NCBI RefSeq assembly: GCF_900109205.1
Contig: NZ_FNZB01000001.1
Location: forward strand, 2,170,001-2,234,000
Reading direction: 5' to 3'
Source of the DNA: Sphingomonas sp. OV641
GTDB taxonomy: Bacteria > Pseudomonadota > Alphaproteobacteria > Sphingomonadales > Sphingomonadaceae
DNA: 64,000 nt
The position numbers were made by a program, and so were the translations under genes. Below, piece by piece: positions 26,836 to 38,391 of the stretch; the first letter of the stretch is position 1, and each line of letters begins with the position of its first letter. A model generated the notes under the pieces. It worked only from the letters and a program-made list of their open reading frames with translations. It did no database searches and had not been told where the DNA came from.

Positions 26836-26845
26836 GCTTCTCAAG

Positions 26846-26880
26846 AAAGGACCGGATGCCCAGCGCATCCGGTCCTTTTT
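26846..26880 (+). terminator. Rho-independent terminator of groESL
   Basis: A perfect 14-bp stem (AAAGGACCGGATGC/GCATCCGGTCCTTT) with a 5-nt loop runs directly into TTTTT. It is the strongest intrinsic terminator in the window. Confidence 0.92.
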
Positions 26881-26974
26881 GCTTCTGGGCCGAGCCCAGA
26901 CGATCAAAGCAAAGGCATAGGCCGGAAGTGAAGGGCGCTTGCGCATCCCGGCCACGACCCTATCTGCCGCCCCC

Positions 26975-28756
<1,782 letters not shown>

Positions 28757-28796
28757 GAGCGGCCGTCCAGCGGAACGGGACCGGAGAAATCCGGCC

Positions 28797-29603
28797 TTAA
28801 AGGCTTTTACCGGCCCGTCCCGCCAGATCGACGACATATTGCCAGGCGACCCGGCCAGACCGGCTGCCCCGCCTATTCGCCCAGAGCAGCGCATCCTGCG
28901 CATCGAACGGCAGGCCATGCCGCTCCGCATAGCCGCGGACGATGTCGAGGTAGAGCGGCTGATCGACGACGTGGAAGCCGAGGCTGAGGCCGAAGCGATC
29001 GGCAAGCGCCATGTGATCGTCCACCGCGTCGCGCGGGTTGATCGCATTTTCCTGTTCGTGAACGTCGCGCGGGATCAAGTGGCGGCGGTTGGAGGTGACG
29101 ACCAGCCGTGCATTGGCCGGCCGCGCCTCCGCCCCGCCCTCCAGCAGGGAGCGCAGCGTGCGTGCGTCCGCCGCGGCGTCAAAGCCCAGATCATCGAGGA
29201 ACAGGACAAAGGACCGGGGCACGGCCGCGATCGCATCGAACAATGCGGGCAGGCTATCCAGCCGATCTGCGGCGACCTCGATGAGCGCGAGCGGGCCACC
29301 GGTGGTCTGGACCGCGCCGACGCAGGCCTTGACCAGCGCGGACTTGCCCGTGCCGCGGGCGCCCCACAGCAAGACATCCTGGGCAGCATGGCCGCCGGAC
29401 AGGCGCGTCAGATTGGCGAGCAGCAGATCACGCTGTACCTCCACCCCATGCAGCAGATCGAGCGGAAGCGGCGCAAAGGCACGGGCCGCCACCAGCACGC
29501 CATCCCGCCAGACATACGCGGGGTGCGCCAGCGGATCAGCCGCCGGCGGCGGGGGCGGCGCGAGGCGTTCCAGCGCGGCGGCAATGCGGGTGAGATCGTC
29601 CAT
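28797..29603 (-). CDS. DUF815 AAA-type ATP-binding protein
   Basis: A 268-residue ATPase of the DUF815 family. Walker A is LLWGARGTGKSALV near residue 80, Walker B is FVLFLDDLGF near 133, and the family-specific block 'ARLVVTSNRRHLIPRD...HEQENAINPRDAVDD' is followed by 'ALADRFGLSLGFH'. Its cellular role is unknown. It lies 51 bp after the PrsT-like gene on the same strand and may be the last gene of the PEP-CTERM-type operon, but such ATPases also occur elsewhere, so membership is uncertain. Its stop is 40 bp from the convergent ABC-F gene. Confidence 0.84.
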   Translation of the reverse strand: MDDLTRIAAALERLAPPPPPAADPLAHPAYVWRDGVLVAARAFAPLPLDLLHGVEVQRDLLLANLTRLSGGHAAQDVLLWGARGTGKSALVKACVGAVQTTGGPLALIEVAADRLDSLPALFDAIAAVPRSFVLFLDDLGFDAAADARTLRSLLEGGAEARPANARLVVTSNRRHLIPRDVHEQENAINPRDAVDDHMALADRFGLSLGFHVVDQPLYLDIVRGYAERHGLPFDAQDALLWANRRGSRSGRVAWQYVVDLAGRAGKSL

Positions 29604-29654
29604 AATCCGCTGCTAGGTGCCGGACGATCGCGCCGCAACCACCCGGCGCGGGGA

Positions 29655-31766
29655 TCAGCGCTCGAGGAACTTTAGCAGCGCGATGGCCGGCGCGCGATCG
29701 GGAAAGGCGGGATCGCGCAAGGCCTGAGCGATCTGCGCCCGTGCCTCCTCCGTTCGCCCAGCCTCCGCCAGTGCCTGTGCAAAATGCCAGCGGATGCCGG
29801 CGTGCGCCGGGTTAAGCACGGCGGCCTTTTCCAGAAGCTGCAGCGCGGCAGAAACATCACCCCGTTCGTACAAGGCCCAGCCATAGGCATCACAGGCCGC
29901 CGGGTTCATCGGTGCGAGCCGGTAGGCGGCGCGGCCATGATCCACGCCGCTCGCGCCATCCCCTGCCCCGGCATAGGCATAGGCCAGCTGTGCCTGGACG
30001 AGGGCGTCCCGCCCGCCGACCCCGGCGTGCAGCCGCTCCAGCGTTTCGATGGCGGCAGGCCAGTCTCGCGCGCCGAGCTGAAGGTTGGCGAGCGCGCGGT
30101 GCGCGATCACGCTTTGCGGGTTTTGCGACAGGTACAGCGCGAGGGCGGACGCCGCCTGCCCCGCGGCGCCGGATCGATTGGCGGCCTCCGCCAGGCGCAG
30201 CATGGCGGGCGTGTCGAAGCGCAGATTGGCAGCCTGCTTGTAACGCGGGAGCGCGGCGCCGAACCGCTGCTGCACGGCCAGCACGTCGCCCGCCAGTGTC
30301 TGCGCCTCCGGTGCCCCCGGCGATGCGGCGGCAAGCGCGCTGGCGCGCTGCTCCGCTGCAGCGGATTGCCCGGCATCAAGGAGACTGCGGACATAGGCGA
30401 CCGCGACCGCAGGATCCGCAGGCGCACCAGCCACGGCCGCAGCAAGGGCACCCGTGCCGCCATCGCTGGCAAAAGGCTCCGGATCGGCCAGCGTTGGCCG
30501 CGCCGCACGATCAAGGAAGCGCGCCGCCCAGTCCCGCTCCCCCGTCGCCTCAAACGCCCGTCCTGCGAGAGCCAGCGTATAGCTGTCGGCATCAGCGCGC
30601 ACGGCGATCGGCCGCAGCACGTCAAGCGCGCCTCGTGCGTCGCCCGATCGCAGCAGCGCCGCACCGAGCAGGCGCCGCGCCACCAGGTTCATCGGCTGAC
30701 GACCGACGATCTCCCGGAAACTGACCACCGCCTGCTCGTAACCCCCATCGGCGTAAGCGAGCATGCCGGTGAGCAGCACCACGCCGGGCATGGCAAGGCC
30801 GGCATCGCCCATGCGGCCGAGCAATGCGCGCGCCAGATCGCGCTTGCCGGCCCGGGCAGCCAGGACGGCCTGCAGATACAGCGCCTCCGGGCTGTTGGGC
30901 CGGGCGGCCAGCGCGCGGCGGGTTGCCGCGAGCATGGCACGATATCGGCCGGCATCGCCGGCGGTCGCGGCATATTGGATGAGCGCGGGCAGGTAATAAG
31001 CGTCGAGCGCCAGCGCCCGATCGAACCAGGGTAGCGCGGCAACAAGGCCGTAGCGGCTGCGCACCACTTCCCCCGCCAGCACGATCGCCGCCAGATTGGC
31101 AGGGTCCAGCTCCATGGCGCGGCGCGCGGCGAGATCGGCAGCGAGGATGTCGCCAGCGCCGAATCGGATGCGCCCAAGATCGGCCAAGGCACCGGCATTG
31201 TCCGGATCATCCGCCAGGATCGTGTTCAGCAATCGGGTGGCGCCGGGCACGTCGCCACTCACGGCCATGGCGCGGGCCCGGACGCGGGCGGCATAGCCGC
31301 GGTAGCGTGGAGCGGCGCGCGCTGCCTCTGACAGTGCGCGATCAGCACTGCCCTGCATCAGATAGGCATCGGCGAACAGGTGATGGAGCCGCGCGCGCGG
31401 CATGCCGGCGGCCACTGCGCGGTTCAGCGCGCCCTCGGCGGCCGCGCCATCGCCCACCAGCAGATAAGCACGGCCAAGCACCGCATTGGCGCGCGCCGCT
31501 TCCTGGCCGTCGGCCGCGACGAGCGCGTGATTGCGTGCCGCGCTGTAATTGCCGCGCTTCAGCGCCGCGAGGCTGGCGACCAGCGCCGCGCCCGGATCGG
31601 GCCGCGCGGCACGGCGGGCGACCAGCACGATCGCGGCCAGCACCAGCGCGGTGATGACCAGCATCGCCACCACGCGAGCCAGCCGCCACGATGGCGTGCC
31701 CGCCCGCGCGCGACGGCGACGCCGCCGCCCGCGCAGCAGCGGATAGCGCCCTGCTTCCTCAATCAT
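29655..31766 (-). CDS. TPR-repeat protein, PrsT-like, of the XrtA/PEP-CTERM operon
   Basis: A 703-residue protein with a basic N-terminus, one transmembrane helix (about 28-50), and then some fifteen TPR-like helical hairpins (repeated 'A..LG.A.L..G....A......A' patterns) to the end, so most of it is periplasmic. PEP-CTERM loci carry a long TPR protein, PrsT. This one is shorter than I would expect, and a membrane helix replaces a lipobox. Its ATG lies inside the end of prsR (8-bp overlap at 31759-31766), so translation is probably coupled. A role as a scaffold for exopolysaccharide assembly or export is inference from position. Confidence 0.75.
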   Translation of the reverse strand: MIEEAGRYPLLRGRRRRRRARAGTPSWRLARVVAMLVITALVLAAIVLVARRAARPDPGAALVASLAALKRGNYSAARNHALVAADGQEAARANAVLGRAYLLVGDGAAAEGALNRAVAAGMPRARLHHLFADAYLMQGSADRALSEAARAAPRYRGYAARVRARAMAVSGDVPGATRLLNTILADDPDNAGALADLGRIRFGAGDILAADLAARRAMELDPANLAAIVLAGEVVRSRYGLVAALPWFDRALALDAYYLPALIQYAATAGDAGRYRAMLAATRRALAARPNSPEALYLQAVLAARAGKRDLARALLGRMGDAGLAMPGVVLLTGMLAYADGGYEQAVVSFREIVGRQPMNLVARRLLGAALLRSGDARGALDVLRPIAVRADADSYTLALAGRAFEATGERDWAARFLDRAARPTLADPEPFASDGGTGALAAAVAGAPADPAVAVAYVRSLLDAGQSAAAEQRASALAAASPGAPEAQTLAGDVLAVQQRFGAALPRYKQAANLRFDTPAMLRLAEAANRSGAAGQAASALALYLSQNPQSVIAHRALANLQLGARDWPAAIETLERLHAGVGGRDALVQAQLAYAYAGAGDGASGVDHGRAAYRLAPMNPAACDAYGWALYERGDVSAALQLLEKAAVLNPAHAGIRWHFAQALAEAGRTEEARAQIAQALRDPAFPDRAPAIALLKFLER

Positions 31767-33105
31767 GCAAGCCGTAGCTCTTCAGCAGATCATACAGGGT
31801 CGGGCGGCTGACGCCGAGCAGGCGCGCCGTTTGCGAGATATTGCCATCGGCGCGAGCCAGCGCATGGCGGATCGCCTGACGGTCGGCCGCCTCCCGCGCG
31901 GCGCGCAGATTGACGGCACCATCCTCGCCGGCCGCGAGATCCAGGTCGGCGGCCGTCACCGATTTCCCATCGGCCATGATGACGGCGCGCTTCACGCGGT
32001 TTTCCAGCTCCCGGACGTTGCCCGGCCAGTCATGCGCATCGATCGCCGCGCGCGCGTCGGAAGAAAGGCCGGATACCGCCGGGTTCATGGTCGCGGCGTA
32101 GCGCGTGACGAAATGCCTGGCCAGCAAGGCCGCGTCGCCCGGACGCCCGGCGAGCGAGGGAATGCGCACCACGATTTCGGCCAGCCGGTAATATAGATCC
32201 TCGCGAAAGGCACCGGCGGCGACCATGGCGTCGATGTCGCGATGGGTGGCGCAGACAATGCGGGTGTCGACCGCGATCGGCCGCCTGCCGCCGATGCGCT
32301 CGATCACCCGCTCCTGAAGAAAGCGCAGCAGCTTCACCTGCAACGCGAGCGGCACGTCGCCGATCTCGTCCAGGAACAAGGTGCCGCCCGCCGCCTGCTC
32401 GATCTTGCCCTCGGTGGTCTTCACCGCGCCGGTGAAGGCGCCGCGTTCATGGCCGAACAGTTCGCTTTCCAGCAGTGTCTCGGGAATGGCGGCGCAGTTG
32501 ATCGCGACAAAGGCGCCACCGGAGCGACGGGAGGCGTCGTGCAGGCCGCGGGCGAGCAGTTCCTTGCCGGTGCCGCTCGCGCCGAGCAGCATGACCGACA
32601 CATCGGCCGGGGCCACTCGCTCCACGGTGCGCATCACCTTGATCATCTCGGGCGCCGCCGTGATCAGCCCGCCGAGCGCCGGCCCAGTATCGCGCAGCGC
32701 GAGGCGGCGGTTTTCCGCTTCCAGATCATGGACGTGAAAGGCGCGCGCAACGATGTGGCCGAGCGCGTCAATGTCGATCGGCTTCTGGTAGAAATCCCAT
32801 GCGCCATCCGCGATCGCCTGAAGCGCGCTCTCGCGAGCGCCGTGCCCCGAAGCGACGATCACCTTGGTTTCCGGCTTCAGTGACAGGATTTCCGCCAGCG
32901 CAGCAAAGCCTTCGCTGGTGCCGTCAGGATCGGGCGGCAGGCCAAGATCGAGCGTGACCACCGCCGGCTCCTCGGCGCGGACCATATCGACGGCACTGGC
33001 CCGATCGGCGGCGACCAGCACCTCATAGCCGTCATAGGCCCAGCGCAACTGACGCTGCAGCCCAAGATCATCCTCCACGATCAACAACTTGCGTGGAGCG
33101 TTCAT
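31759..33105 (-). CDS. prsR: PrsR-type sigma-54 response regulator of the XrtA/PEP-CTERM system
   Basis: A 448-residue NtrC-like regulator. The receiver domain (about 1-120) has D53 in '[10 protein letters not shown]' as phosphoacceptor and K109 in 'FYQKPID'. The AAA+ domain has Walker A GASGTGKE (175-182), the sigma-54-contacting GAFTGA (222-227) and Walker [12 protein letters not shown]. The C-terminal Fis-type HTH is '[21 protein letters not shown]'. It activates sigma-54 promoters when phosphorylated, presumably by the adjacent kinase. The start ATG overlaps the prsK stop (ATGA). The name rests on family resemblance and neighbours, not on a search. Confidence 0.87.
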   Translation of the reverse strand: MNAPRKLLIVEDDLGLQRQLRWAYDGYEVLVAADRASAVDMVRAEEPAVVTLDLGLPPDPDGTSEGFAALAEILSLKPETKVIVASGHGARESALQAIADGAWDFYQKPIDIDALGHIVARAFHVHDLEAENRRLALRDTGPALGGLITAAPEMIKVMRTVERVAPADVSVMLLGASGTGKELLARGLHDASRRSGGAFVAINCAAIPETLLESELFGHERGAFTGAVKTTEGKIEQAAGGTLFLDEIGDVPLALQVKLLRFLQERVIERIGGRRPIAVDTRIVCATHRDIDAMVAAGAFREDLYYRLAEIVVRIPSLAGRPGDAALLARHFVTRYAATMNPAVSGLSSDARAAIDAHDWPGNVRELENRVKRAVIMADGKSVTAADLDLAAGEDGAVNLRAAREAADRQAIRHALARADGNISQTARLLGVSRPTLYDLLKSYGLHD

Positions 33106-35168
33106 GCGGCCAATTCCATTCCCCCGAGCGTCGACGGCGCCAGCGGCAGCGCGATCCGAAAGCTGCTTCCGGTGCCTTCGCGACTGACGACGCTGATCGA
33201 ACCGCCCATCCCTTCGGCGAGCTGCCGCGCCTCGAACGCGCCGAGGCCGAAGCCGCCCGGTTTGCCCGACACAAAGGGGCGGAAGAGTTGATCGCGTACG
33301 AACGCCGTGCTCATGCCGCGCCCGTGATCGACCACCGTGATGCTGGCCTCGCCGTCCGCCGCGGACACGATCAGCTGCACCTCCGCACCGGATGCGCTCG
33401 CCTCGATCGCATTCTGGACGAGGTGGGAGACGAGCGTTTCCAGCGCGGCGGGATCGGCCAGCGCGCAGGCCGCCGCTTCGCCCGACGCGCGCACCGGATG
33501 CTGGGCCCGACGCCCGGCCGCGATCCGCTCCGCCAGCGCGAGCAGCGGGACGGGGCGGGCCTTTTCGGCACGGCTGGCATGATGCTGCGACAGGCGGGCG
33601 AGAAGAGCGTTCATCCGATCCGACGAATCGGACAGGGTCGCCACCATGTCGGCACGGAAGGCCGGGTTGTCGGCGTGCCGCTCGGCATTGCGCGCAACAA
33701 GGGTCAACTGGCTGACCAGGTTCTTCAGATCGTGCATGATGAAGGCGAAGCGGCGATTGAATTCGTCGAACCGCTGCGCATCGGCGAGCGCGGCATGGGC
33801 GCGCGCCTCCGCCAGATAGCTGGCGGCCTGGCGACCGGCGACGCCGAACAGATCGAAATCCTCCCAATCGAGCGCACGGTTCAGCGCCGGACGGGCAAGG
33901 ACGATGGCGCCGGCCAGCTCGCCCAGGTGGATGAGCGGAACGATCACCCAGGCCTGGTCGTCGTTGCGCAGCCAAGCGGACACGCAGTCCTGATCGGCCG
34001 GCGTTGCCCCGCCGGCGCGCACCGCATCCAGCTCGATGATCCGCCCGGTGGCAGCGAGATGGGCGAAGAGCCGCTGGTCCGGCTGCTCGGGGGACGGCGC
34101 CTCTGGCCAGTTCCACACCGATGCGGGGCTAAGCGCGGCGCTGTCCGGCAGGAGCAGCAACCCGCCGGGAGAATCGGTCAGGTCCGCGACCGCCTTCACC
34201 ACCCGCACATCGAGCGGCGCGGCCGCGCTGCCGGGCGCCCCAAGCGTCTCGGTGAAGCGCAGCCACTCACCGCGATAATCATAGCGGTGGCTGAACAGGT
34301 GCTTCGACACCAGCACGCGCGCCCAGGCGCGGGTCCAGGGCGTGGAGACGAGCGCCAGCAGGGCTGCTGTGGTGCCGAAGATGAGCGCGGTCTGCACCAG
34401 CCGGGCGTAGCTGCCGCCGACCGATCCGATGATCGCCGTCGCCAGCACGGTGACGGCGACGTACAGCGCCACCGCGACCAGCGCGAGCGACAGCAGCGCC
34501 AGGGTGCGCGATACCTGCATCTTGCGTTCGTCGCCGCGCGGCACGGCCAGGCTGAGCAGCGGCGTCAGTGCCACCATCACCGCGCCGCGCAGGTCCATGA
34601 GGCCGGCGGGCCAGTCGCCGGTGAGCCACGTGCCCCCGAACACCAGGAGATCGGTGAACCACATCATCGCGAGCGCCACGATCGTCATGCGTTCGCCGCC
34701 GTGCCGGCGCGGGTCGCTGCCCTGACGCAGCCGGTTGGCGAGGATCAGCGCGCTGGTCGCGGCCAGCATCTGCAGCAGAAGGCGAGTGTCGAGCAGCGCG
34801 GCGGCCGCAATCGGATCGCTGACGATCACCGAGCCCAGCGCGAGCAGGCAGCATGCGACGGTGACGATCGCCACCGCGGCGTAGATTGCACGCACGGCTG
34901 GCCAGGCGCCGTCAACCGGCTTCTGCCGGGCCAGCGCGTACATCAGCCATAGCCAGGCGAGATTGCGGACGCCTTCGGCGATCCGGGACGCCACGTCGCG
35001 CGCATCAAGCCCGGCCACCGCCAGCGCCCAGAGCGCCGTTGCGAGCAGCCCGGCCATGAACGGTGCGCGCGGCAGCCCGCCGCCGCCGCGCCGCTGCGAC
35101 AGCGCCAGCGTGCCGAACAGCAGCGCCGCCAGCGCATGGGTCCACAGGGTAATCGGTGCGGCGTTCAC
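33102..35168 (-). CDS. prsK: PrsK-type membrane sensor histidine kinase
   Basis: A 688-residue sensor kinase. The first 300 residues contain about eight hydrophobic segments, followed by a GAF-like domain (about 310-450). The kinase H-box is 'FAFIMHDLKNLVSQL' (His 479), the N-box 'LVQNAIEAS' and the G-boxes 'VDHGRGMS' and 'GGFGLGAFEARQLAEGMGG'. This layout matches PrsK, the kinase paired with PrsR in XrtA/PEP-CTERM systems. Both ends overlap neighbours by 4 bp (ATGA with prsR, and the same with the phosphoglycosyltransferase), so the operon is translationally coupled. Confidence 0.87.
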   Translation of the reverse strand: MNAAPITLWTHALAALLFGTLALSQRRGGGGLPRAPFMAGLLATALWALAVAGLDARDVASRIAEGVRNLAWLWLMYALARQKPVDGAWPAVRAIYAAVAIVTVACCLLALGSVIVSDPIAAAALLDTRLLLQMLAATSALILANRLRQGSDPRRHGGERMTIVALAMMWFTDLLVFGGTWLTGDWPAGLMDLRGAVMVALTPLLSLAVPRGDERKMQVSRTLALLSLALVAVALYVAVTVLATAIIGSVGGSYARLVQTALIFGTTAALLALVSTPWTRAWARVLVSKHLFSHRYDYRGEWLRFTETLGAPGSAAAPLDVRVVKAVADLTDSPGGLLLLPDSAALSPASVWNWPEAPSPEQPDQRLFAHLAATGRIIELDAVRAGGATPADQDCVSAWLRNDDQAWVIVPLIHLGELAGAIVLARPALNRALDWEDFDLFGVAGRQAASYLAEARAHAALADAQRFDEFNRRFAFIMHDLKNLVSQLTLVARNAERHADNPAFRADMVATLSDSSDRMNALLARLSQHHASRAEKARPVPLLALAERIAAGRRAQHPVRASGEAAACALADPAALETLVSHLVQNAIEASASGAEVQLIVSAADGEASITVVDHGRGMSTAFVRDQLFRPFVSGKPGGFGLGAFEARQLAEGMGGSISVVSREGTGSSFRIALPLAPSTLGGMELAA

Positions 35169-36553
35169 CGCGCGCCCGAGGGCCAGAGCACGACCCGCAA
35201 CGTCTGCAGCAGGATCAGCAGATCGAGGAAGGGCGAATAGTTCTTCGCATAGTAAAGATCATATTCCAGCTTGTGCCGCGCATCCTCAATCGAGGCGCCA
35301 TAGGGATAATTGATCTGCGCCCAGCCGGTGATGCCGGGCTTCACCATGTGGCGTTCGGCGTAATAAGGCAGCTGCTGTTCCAGCTCCTCCACGAACTGCG
35401 GTCGTTCCGGGCGGGGGCCGACGAAGCTCATCTCGCCCTTCAGCACGCTCCAGCATTGCGGCAGTTCGTCGATCCGGACCTTGCGGATGAACCTGCCAAT
35501 GCGCGTGATGCGGGGATCGCGCTCGAGGGCCCAGACCGCCTGGCCGCCCACTTCCGCATCCTGGCGCATGGAGCGCAGCTTCAGAATGTCGAACGGCTCA
35601 TTGTAGAGGCCGACGCGGCGCTGGCGGTAAAAGGCGGGGCCGCGGCTTTCCAGCTTGATTGCCAACGCCGTGAGCATGATCAGCGGCAGCGTGACCATCA
35701 GCAAGAGGCCACTCGCCGCGATATCAAAGGCGCGCTTCGCCATGGCGGACAGCATGCGGCCCGACGCGAACCCATCGGAAAAGATCAGCCAGGAAGGATT
35801 CACGCTGGCGAGGTCGATCCGGCCCGTCTCGCGTTCCAGAAAGGTCGAAAATTCATTCACATGAACGCCCGTCGTCTTGACGCGCAGCAGATCCTTCAGC
35901 GGCAGCGCGTTGCGACGCTCCTCGATCGCCAGCACCACCTCCGTCGCGCCGCATTCCACCACGAAGGCGGCGAGATTGGGGATGTCACCGCGCGGCACGG
36001 CCTGCGCCACCGCCACCATCGGCTCGCCCATCGCGACATAGCCGGCAACCACGAAGCTGGCACCGTTCGCCCGCTCCAATGCGCCGAGCCGGGCAGCTCG
36101 GGGCCCTGCCCCCAGCACCACGATGCGGCGGCGGAACCGCTCACCGCCAAGCATTCGGCGGAACAGCAGCCGCGCCGCTACCAGCCACGCAATGGCGAAT
36201 AGCATCGCGTAGAACAGGCTGGACCGCCACAAGGTGACGGTGGGCATGAAGAAATACAGCAGGCTGAGGAAGATAACGCCAAGGCATACCGCCACGATCA
36301 GCCGCATCACCGCCTGACGGACCGACACCAGAACATCCGCCTGATAGGCGCCGACCGCGACCATCGCGACGGCGAGCGGGACGGCAAAGGCGGCGAGTTG
36401 CGGCAGGCGTTCCCAGATCGGCTCCGGGATCATGTCGAGCTGAGCGGCGCGCACCAGCCACCCGCATTCCGCGGCGGCCAGCAGGAGCACGACATCGATC
36501 AGCCCGAGCAGGACGACCGCGTTCGGCACGTAATGTTTGAAAACCCTGATCAT
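35165..36553 (-). CDS. EpsE-like sugar (undecaprenyl-phosphate) transferase, XrtA/PEP-CTERM type
   Basis: A 462-residue polyprenyl-phosphate sugar transferase that starts exopolysaccharide repeat units. Four or five N-terminal transmembrane helices (about 10-125) precede a nucleotide-binding-like domain ('RRIVVLGAGPRAARLG'). The C-terminal bacterial sugar-transferase domain has the membrane hairpin 'RAFDIAASGLLLMVTLPLIM', 'GPAFYRQRRVGLYNEPFDILKLRSM', 'RKVRIDELPQ.WSVLKGEMSFVGPRPE' and 'PGITGWAQINYPYGAS'. It is the first gene of the prs operon and diverges from manC. The related PEP-CTERM group (TIGR03013) has the same partners. Confidence 0.85.
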   Translation of the reverse strand: MIRVFKHYVPNAVVLLGLIDVVLLLAAAECGWLVRAAQLDMIPEPIWERLPQLAAFAVPLAVAMVAVGAYQADVLVSVRQAVMRLIVAVCLGVIFLSLLYFFMPTVTLWRSSLFYAMLFAIAWLVAARLLFRRMLGGERFRRRIVVLGAGPRAARLGALERANGASFVVAGYVAMGEPMVAVAQAVPRGDIPNLAAFVVECGATEVVLAIEERRNALPLKDLLRVKTTGVHVNEFSTFLERETGRIDLASVNPSWLIFSDGFASGRMLSAMAKRAFDIAASGLLLMVTLPLIMLTALAIKLESRGPAFYRQRRVGLYNEPFDILKLRSMRQDAEVGGQAVWALERDPRITRIGRFIRKVRIDELPQCWSVLKGEMSFVGPRPERPQFVEELEQQLPYYAERHMVKPGITGWAQINYPYGASIEDARHKLEYDLYYAKNYSPFLDLLILLQTLRVVLWPSGAR

Positions 36554-36741
36554 CGCCCGCGCTCGTCCCTATGGTGTAAGGGAAACCGACACGAGTGCTG
36601 TTACAGGAATTGGCAAAGAAAGTTTGAACAGCCCGCCGGATCGAAAATGCTCGTAATGCATTCAAGCACGGGGCATCTTCCACTTTCCTTCGCGCCTGCA
36701 CTCCTGCGGCGCGTTCATGATGCCGTGAGGAGCTTGCGCGC

Positions 36742-37839
36742 ATGACGTCGATCGTCCCCGTGATCCTGTCCGGCGGATCGGGCACACGGCTGTGGCCCAT
36801 GTCGACGCCGGAGCGTCCAAAGCAGATGCTGGCGCTGACCGCCGAGCAGACGATGCTGCAGCTGACCGCCGCGCGCGCCTCCGGCGAGCGGTTCGACGCG
36901 CCCATCGTGGTGGCAAATGCCCGTCATGCCGACATGATCGAGGAACAGCTTGCCGCCGTCGGTTGCCGACCGCAGGCGCTGATCCTGGAACCGATCGGGC
37001 GCAACACGGCGCCGGCCATCGCGCTCGCCGCGCTTTGCGCCGTGGAGCCGGACGCCCCCCTGCTGGTCATGCCATCCGATCATGTGATCGAGGATGTGGA
37101 CGCTTTTCGCGCCGCCGTTCAGGCCGCGCTGCCGATGGTGGAGCAGGGCTGGCTCGTCACATTCGGCATCACGCCGGACGCTCCCGAAACCGGCTATGGC
37201 TATATCAAGGTGGGCGAACCGATCGAGACGGGCGTGTATCGCGTCGATCGCTTCGTCGAAAAGCCACCCCGCGCCGCTGCCGAGGCGATGCTGGCAAGCG
37301 GCGACCATGCGTGGAACGGCGGCATCTTCCTGTTCCGCGCCGATGCGTTCCTGGATGCGCTGGCGCAGCACGAACCCGCCATGCTGGACGCCGTCCGCCG
37401 CTCGATCGCCGATGGCGAGCGTGCCGGCACGCACATCCGGCCGTCCGCTGTCGCCTTCTCCGAGGCGCCGAACGAGTCGATCGATTATGCGGTCATGGAA
37501 AAGTCGGATCGGGTCGCTGTCGTGCCGGTGTCGATGGGCTGGAACGATGTCGGCAGCTGGGACGCGCTTCACGCGATCAGCGCGTGCGACCCCGCAGGCA
37601 ACGCAATCCGCGGCGAGGTGATCGCGCTTGATACCAACAACTGCCTGGCGCGCAGCGATGGCGTGCGCATCGCCATGGTGGGCGTGAGCGACCTGATCGT
37701 CGTGGCATCAGGCAACGACGTGCTGGTCCTGCCCCGTGGCCGCAGCCAGGAAGTAAAGATGCTCTTGGAAGCGATGAAGTCCAGCGGCGGCTCCGACGCA
37801 AGAAGCCCGGAGGCGGAGCTGGGCGCGCTCAAAGGGTAA
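36742..37839 (+). CDS. manC: Mannose-1-phosphate guanylyltransferase
   Basis: A 365-residue single-domain GDP-mannose pyrophosphorylase. Signatures: 'VPVILSGGSGTRLWPMSTPERPKQML' at the start, 'ILEPIGRNTAPAIALAAL', 'LLVMPSDHVI', 'GYGYIKVG', 'RFVEKP' and 'WNDVGSWDAL'. The phosphomannose-isomerase domain found in bifunctional ManC/AlgA is absent. It makes GDP-mannose for exopolysaccharide or glycan synthesis, which fits the divergent sugar-transferase operon 188 bp away and the GT4/GH130 pair 5 kb downstream. No candidate promoter in the gap was convincing. It overlaps the convergent hypothetical gene by 11 bp. Confidence 0.93.
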   Translation: MTSIVPVILSGGSGTRLWPMSTPERPKQMLALTAEQTMLQLTAARASGERFDAPIVVANARHADMIEEQLAAVGCRPQALILEPIGRNTAPAIALAALCAVEPDAPLLVMPSDHVIEDVDAFRAAVQAALPMVEQGWLVTFGITPDAPETGYGYIKVGEPIETGVYRVDRFVEKPPRAAAEAMLASGDHAWNGGIFLFRADAFLDALAQHEPAMLDAVRRSIADGERAGTHIRPSAVAFSEAPNESIDYAVMEKSDRVAVVPVSMGWNDVGSWDALHAISACDPAGNAIRGEVIALDTNNCLARSDGVRIAMVGVSDLIVVASGNDVLVLPRGRSQEVKMLLEAMKSSGGSDARSPEAELGALKG

Positions 37840-38272
37840 CCGTCAGCCCATCATTTATCGGCACATCGGCCCATTGCCCGGTCAGCTCATCGAGCCGGGA
37901 ACGGATCGCCGCGATGTCCTCGGCCGAGATGGTCGCCGCCTCATGGCCGCGCGCCGCGCAGGCGCGCTCGTAGGTGGCGATCAGATCCGCCACCGGCACC
38001 CGCCCGCCCCACATTTCCGCCTGAAACACTTCCACCAGGCGCTCGACCGCTTGATCCTCCTGCGCGCCGCCGGTGTCGAAGCCGACCGCCTGCCCCTCAG
38101 CCACGAGCGTCAGAAAGCCGCGGTGCGCCAGCACGCTCTCCACCGCGACATGGATCATGTCATGGGGGATGATGCCCTGTTTCGGGCAGGCGATCGTTTC
38201 CGTGGTGCCATCAGCGCGGCTGATGGTGAGTTCGTCGTACTTGCCGCCGCGCTTTACGAAGGTGAGGTCCAT
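37829..38272 (-). CDS. Conserved hypothetical protein
   Basis: A 147-residue soluble protein of unknown family: MDLTFVKRGGKYDELTISRADG, then 'CPKQGIIPHDMIHVAVESVLA' with an HDMIH segment that could bind metal, and an acidic helical C-terminus. The internal hydrophobicity is ordinary, and no signal peptide or membrane helix is seen. It lies downstream of the GntR gene on the same strand (119-bp gap) and overlaps the convergent manC end by 11 bp. Function unknown. Confidence 0.68.
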   Translation of the reverse strand: MDLTFVKRGGKYDELTISRADGTTETIACPKQGIIPHDMIHVAVESVLAHRGFLTLVAEGQAVGFDTGGAQEDQAVERLVEVFQAEMWGGRVPVADLIATYERACAARGHEAATISAEDIAAIRSRLDELTGQWADVPINDGLTVTL

Positions 38273-38391
38273 GGGGAGGAACCTATTGCTGCTTGAGGAC
38301 CGGCACCATCGTCTTTGCAGACGGGCATGGCCGCGCGGCGTCAGGGAAATTCTTCGTCAGGCTTCACGCGCGCCGCGCCGGCGCGAGCCTG

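Noticed and set aside
36590..36660. TTGGCAAAG...TTTGAA near manC as a second sigma-54 promoter
   Set aside because: The GG is not followed by GC at 10 bp, and no TGTCC/GGACA repeats lie upstream.
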